Below are positions 59,877-64,000 of a stretch of DNA of 64,000 bases, one piece after another. The stretch's first letter is position 1. Every line of letters starts with the position of its first letter. The DNA is from Mya arenaria. Lineage: Eukaryota; Mollusca; Bivalvia; Myida; Myidae. A program made the translations under genes and the position numbers. Below the pieces are notes generated by a model, which worked only from the letters and a program-made list of their open reading frames with translations, searched no databases and was not told the DNA's origin. The DNA is taken from assembly GCF_026914265.1 (NCBI RefSeq), contig NC_069134.1, positions 8,797,758-8,861,757 of the forward strand. Reading direction: 5' to 3'.

Positions 59877-60184
59877 CAGTGTGGACATACCACGTGGTTT
59901 GTGACGTCACATTTAGTTATAACGTGAAGTAAAATACCGCTCGCCCCAAAAAGGATTATCGCTGTAAGTGCGTTATTTTTATAGCGGAGGCTAAGCGGAA
60001 AAATGTACACTACACTCGGTTACTTAGCGACATGTTAAGTAATTTATAGTTTTTTAAAAAATCGTGGGCAAATGCTGAAAATGGACAAAATATTGTTTGT
60101 TATGACGAGAAGCAAATTAAGTTTCTGGTTACTTCACGTTATAACTAAATGTGACGTCACAAACCACGTGGTATGTCCACACTG
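59877..60184. mobile_element. MITE with perfect 56-bp inverted repeats and 6-bp target duplication
   Basis: 59877-59932 is exactly inverted at 60129-60184 (starts cagtgtggacataccacgtg). The insert is flanked by AATATG on both sides (59871-59876 and 60185-60190). Each arm carries CACGTG and TGACGTCA palindromes. It is related in its first bases to MITE family A but otherwise different. It is a young insertion. Confidence 0.93.
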
Positions 60185-60189
60185 AATAT

Positions 60190-61206
60190 GTGTTGAGCGT
60201 AAATAACCTTGAACACTGGTCATTTTGAGTGGGTCTTCGCGCTTGGCGTAAACGTGTGTGTACATGAATGACAACTCAACTCCACTCAACTCAGTTCATG
60301 TTTATAAATGAGGTAAATTTCTTCCGGAGACCATGATTTGTTTAGTGGTTTCAAGATATGCATCAACTATTATCTTTTTTAAAAATGCCATAACTAAATA
60401 TATTTAAATAAATCGTCGTAAAAATGCATTTTTAACACTATATTGACATTAGAGTGTCCACTTTAGGCTACCATAGTTTGTTTATACACGACTTATCAAA
60501 CATTGTACATGTTTTAAACCATTTTCAACAGACATTTGCAGCATAATTATCTACCAATCAAAATTCTTCTATCAGATTTTCGAAGAAGAATGCTATTTTT
60601 ATGCTTTGCTACGTACTAGATAATTATTTTGTTTGATATTCAGATTTGAGAGCAGTTCCATTTACATCACAAAGCCATGATGGATATCAGTGGGCAAAAT
60701 CCATACACGGTATTTGTTCAAGTGAACTACATATAATATTAAGCATTGTAAGAGCTATATTCGCTTGTTCCTGTTTTTTCTTACAAAATGTTACCTGCAT
60801 GGTGACAAAACAGTACTAGAACATTTGTCTTTTACAAATACGCTTATTACACATAATTACTTTGGTCCCCCTGGTACAGATTCCGAACCTTTCGTTGGTG
60901 CACGGAATGCTAACATTTGCTGGGAATCCCGATGGTGCAACATTGTATGAACGAGCACATACTAATATAGGTATATACATAACATCACAAGCATTTGATA
61001 AACACGTAATCTTACATGTAGTATTTAACTACCACACTGGACACAACGCTCATAGACCATAAAAAGAGCATAAGTAATAAGATGTTTAGAAATATCTTAT
61101 TGTGCACTGATTAGTATGCTTACTATTCTTGTTCATATGTACTATTTTTGGCTCTGATAAAAATAGCAAACTGCTAAAAACGTTCATTTTTGAGGACGTC
61201 ATCGGA
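60190..61206. other. Downstream flank of EF-hand copy C
   Basis: No gene is recognised. 60470-61080 aligns with 47450-48000 downstream of copy A, so this is the older duplicated 3' flank, which may include the 3' UTR of both genes. Confidence 0.45.
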
Positions 61207-63883
61207 CTAAGCAGAATCTGGGTCCCACTCCAACAAATGCAGAAACACGGGCATGTGTTTTGTTCCTTCAATAAACTCGTCTTCAGTGATCTGGTTGTCA
61301 CCGTTCTTATCTGCGGACCTAAAGAAGGTCTCAACCATTTCTTCTACTGTCGCTGAGTCATGGATGGAGTTGTTTTGGTGGCTGTTCCCTTTGTCGCTGG
61401 CGCTTCTCTTGTTGTTCTGCGAAATCATCTTGTTGATCGCCTGTAAAGAAATTAATATTTAGCACGTCTGCTTTTCGAAGAAATTAAGTCCAATTATTGC
61501 CATAGCCCTGGTGTCGTTTTCAACGTCTGTGTCATAATGCAAATTAAAAAAAACCTTCAATATATTCAATAAATGCTACCAGTGACGATATGCACGTGCT
61601 AAGCAAGAAACGTAACTCCGGCTTGAGTCATTATTGAGTTATGCCCATTTTCGACTGAAAACAACAGACGAGCGATGGCGTGTGCTCCCTGGTACTTTTG
61701 TGATTGGTTGATTGAATTTGTCTCCGTTTGTTTCTTTTGTACAAAGTTATTAGAATTGCAGCCGTCGATGACGTTTCAAACTAAACCACTTTTACGTATC
61801 TGACCTTATCTGGAGGACTTCTTATTATTTTTTTTAAAGCGCGAAACAGTTTTTGCTTCATTCGTATAATCATGTAATCTAAAATCCATTTATTTTGTAT
61901 TATATCAAACGGTTTGTCAACAAAGCATGTTTTCTGACGAAGTGATTTAATTTTTTGGAAAGTATTCAATATCACATTATATATTCAATATTATAAGCAT
62001 GTTTGAAATAATAATTTAACGATTCATTTATATTAATGCGAATGCAATGAGCATGCACGTATGTGTTCATTTAACGTGTGCATCATGGCACGTACAATAC
62101 ACACCGACTTCAAGGTGTGTTCAATAATATGTTACGAAGGTCAATCTTATGGTCATACACCATTGACTTCATTCTCTGTATAGTAGCCTAATAGGTCCGT
62201 TATCTGTATCAAGCAATCCGACTACCTACATCGTTCTTAGATCGAATTAAGTCCAATATTGAATATCACCTCAATTATGATTTCCAAGAAACCCACATGT
62301 ACACCATCAAGGCCACCAAGAAGCCCACATGTACACCATCAAGGCCACCAAGAAGCCCACATGTACACCATCAAGGCCACCAAGAAGCCCACATGTACAC
62401 CATCAAGGCCACCAAGAAACCCACATGTACACCATCAAGGTCACCAAGAAGCCCACATGTACACCATCAGGCCACCAAGAAACCCACATGTACACCATCA
62501 AGGCCACCAAGAAACCCACATGTACACTATCAGGCCACCAAGAAACCCACATGTACACCATCAGGGCCACCAAGAAACCCACATGTACACCATCAGGCCA
62601 CCGAGAAACCCACATGTACACCATCAAGGCCACCAAGAAACCCACATGAACACCATCAAGGCCACCAAGAAACTCACATGTACACCATCAAGGCCACCAA
62701 GAAACCCACATGTGCACCATCAAGGCCACCAAGAAACCCACATGTACACCATCAAGGCCACCAAGAAACCCACATGTACACCATCAAGGCCACCAAGAAA
62801 CCCACATGTACACCATCAAGGCCACCAAGAAGCCCACTTGTACACCATCAGGCCACCAAGAAACCCACATGTACACCATCAAGGCCAACAAGAAGCCCAC
62901 ATGTACACTATCAGGCCACCAAGAAACCCACATGTACACCATCAAGGCCACCAAGAAGCCCACATGTACACCATCAGGCCACCAAGAAACCCACATGTAC
63001 ACCATCAAGGCCACCAAGAAACACACATGTACACCATCAAGGCCACCAAGAAACACACATGTACACCATCAAGGCCACCAAGAAACACACATGTACACCA
63101 TCAAGGCCACCAAGAAACCCACATGTACACCATCAAGGCCACCAAGAAACCCACATGTATACCATCAGGCCAAACTATTGTTGGAAAGTCTTAAGCGTTA
63201 GTATCATATCATATATATGTATCAAATATCAATATTATCTCAAATAGGATTTCATTTCTCGCTGCAAAAGGAGACTATTCAAAAGAGTTGTACCAAAACG
63301 AAAAAAGTGTACTTTAATATTATGCGAGAAATTGAGGCCAGAACTCATATTCGATGTTAAAAATAATGTAACTGTGATTCTTAACATTTAAATATCACCG
63401 CATAACTCCCATTATACCTTAAGCATGATGGTCATTTCCTCTCTGGTAATGGCGCCACTGCCGTCTGTGTCGTACATCCGGAACGCCCAACCCAACTTCC
63501 GGTCTACGCGTTCACTGCCAGACACGCAAAGACCCACAATGAACTCTGGAAAAGTAATTGAAAATTAGAGTATTATTTTGTATTTATAAGAGCTTAACAG
63601 AAACAGGATATAATTTATTCAAATAAAACTCAAAAGAAGATCAACAGTGATTACTTTGTGTGTGCCTGCAACAGATCAACGAGCCTTCACACTCGAGTTA
63701 TAATAAATAAGAATATAATGGACAAGCAAAGCAATTTGATTGACCTTTAAAGTCAACGTAGCCGTCGTTGTTCAGGTCGAATGTGCGGAAGAGGTGGCCG
63801 ACGAAATCCCGGGAGTCTCCGACAAAAACACTGTCGTACACTCGCTGGAAATCCTCCCGGGTAAGGCGAGTCTTGTACCTACC
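61207..63883 (-). CDS. NCS-like EF-hand protein, copy C (5' end outside window)
   Basis: Minus-strand exons 63883-63745, 63545-63418 and 61440-61207 join in phase to give 166 residues plus stop. EF2 loop: FDLNNDGYVDFKEF. EF3: WAFRMYDTDGSGAITREEM. A Ser/Asn/Lys-rich insert follows (SQNNKRSASDKGNSHQNN), then EF4: SADKNGDNQITEDEF, and a tail ending in DPDSA. All three loops keep the calcium ligands at positions 1, 3, 12 and a usable 5. The upstream exons lie beyond position 64000. The intron between EF3 and EF4 holds the second 32-bp array. This is the copy most likely to be functional; a recoverin/NCS-1-like calcium sensor role is inferred from family. Confidence 0.82.
62284..63171. repeat. 32-bp minisatellite, array 2 (about 28 copies)
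   Basis: Same unit as 49104-49775, at the same intron of the paralogous gene. Variants aagaagccc and aagaaacac form blocks, and several copies are 31 bp. All three plus frames and parts of the minus frames are open (up to 316 codons) purely because of the unit sequence. The right flank ccaaactattgttggaaagtctta is shared with array 1. Confidence 0.93.
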
Positions 63884-63936
63884 CTGAAAATATGTGGACG
63901 GATAGATTCGTTTTATTTATTTACTGTATTCTCAAT

Positions 63937-64000
63937 CTGACGAAGTCCCTGGAGTCGTAGACAAAAAAACACTGCCGAACATTCACTACGAGTCCTCCCG
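63937..64000 (-). pseudogene. Decayed duplicate of the EF2 exon
   Basis: The minus strand reads cgggaggactcgtagtgaatg...ttcggcagtgttttt..gactccagggacttcgtcag, a close but broken copy of the EF2 exon of copy C (cgggaggatttccagcgagtgtacgacagtg). In-frame TAG and TGA occur at once. It is cut off by the window edge. Confidence 0.6.

Noticed and set aside
62284-63247. A CRISPR-like repeat array
   Set aside because: The 32-bp units are directly contiguous with no unique spacers, and the genome is eukaryotic. It is a minisatellite.

Overview
This window looks like nuclear DNA of a metazoan, most likely a mollusc and probably a bivalve. The evidence is AT-rich sequence, GT-AG introns of 0.2 to 8 kb, many foldback MITEs, HINE/Helentron-like elements with central tandem arrays, LINE relics and several minisatellites. 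I see no prokaryotic operon, CRISPR array, rRNA gene or intact virus. The species assignment is inference.

Region 1 (1-2960) is a 44-bp minisatellite followed by a non-LTR reverse transcriptase relic that has been split by a MITE.

Region 2 (2961-41425, + strand) is one long gene. I could assemble it by eye from 18 exons with consistent splice phases, giving 2079 nt and 692 residues. The product has an unrecognised N-terminus, an acidic hinge, a GNAT-type acyltransferase domain (R268-G273 acetyl-CoA motif), a coiled-coil linker and a C-terminal PARP/tankyrase-like ADP-ribosyltransferase domain. The His-Tyr-Glu triad of that last domain reads Cys573-Tyr605-Glu672. I do not recall a named protein with this GNAT + ART arrangement, and it is the best candidate in the window for something undescribed. 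Its introns carry at least five HINE-like elements, several MITEs, a possible LTR and arrays with periods of 18, 23, 41, 145, 170 and 179 bp.

Region 3 (41426-48050) is the 3' flank of that gene followed by mostly repetitive sequence, including a LINE 3' end relic.

Region 4 (48051-64000, - strand) is a small cluster of EF-hand genes of the neuronal calcium sensor type. Copy A (48051-51040) has a frameshifted last exon. Copy B (53170-54198) lies in a recent 3.16-kb tandem duplication and has no last exon of its own. Copy C (61207-63883) is older, looks intact in what is visible, and loses its 5' end at the window edge. Copies A and C share an intronic 32-bp minisatellite that is open in every forward frame. 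A decayed duplicate of an EF-hand exon sits at the right edge.

The two loci do not obviously work together. One would be a nuclear or cytosolic modifying enzyme, the other a calcium-sensor family. They share foldback elements (13.1-13.9 kb and 48.4-49.1 kb), which shows the same transposons colonised both.
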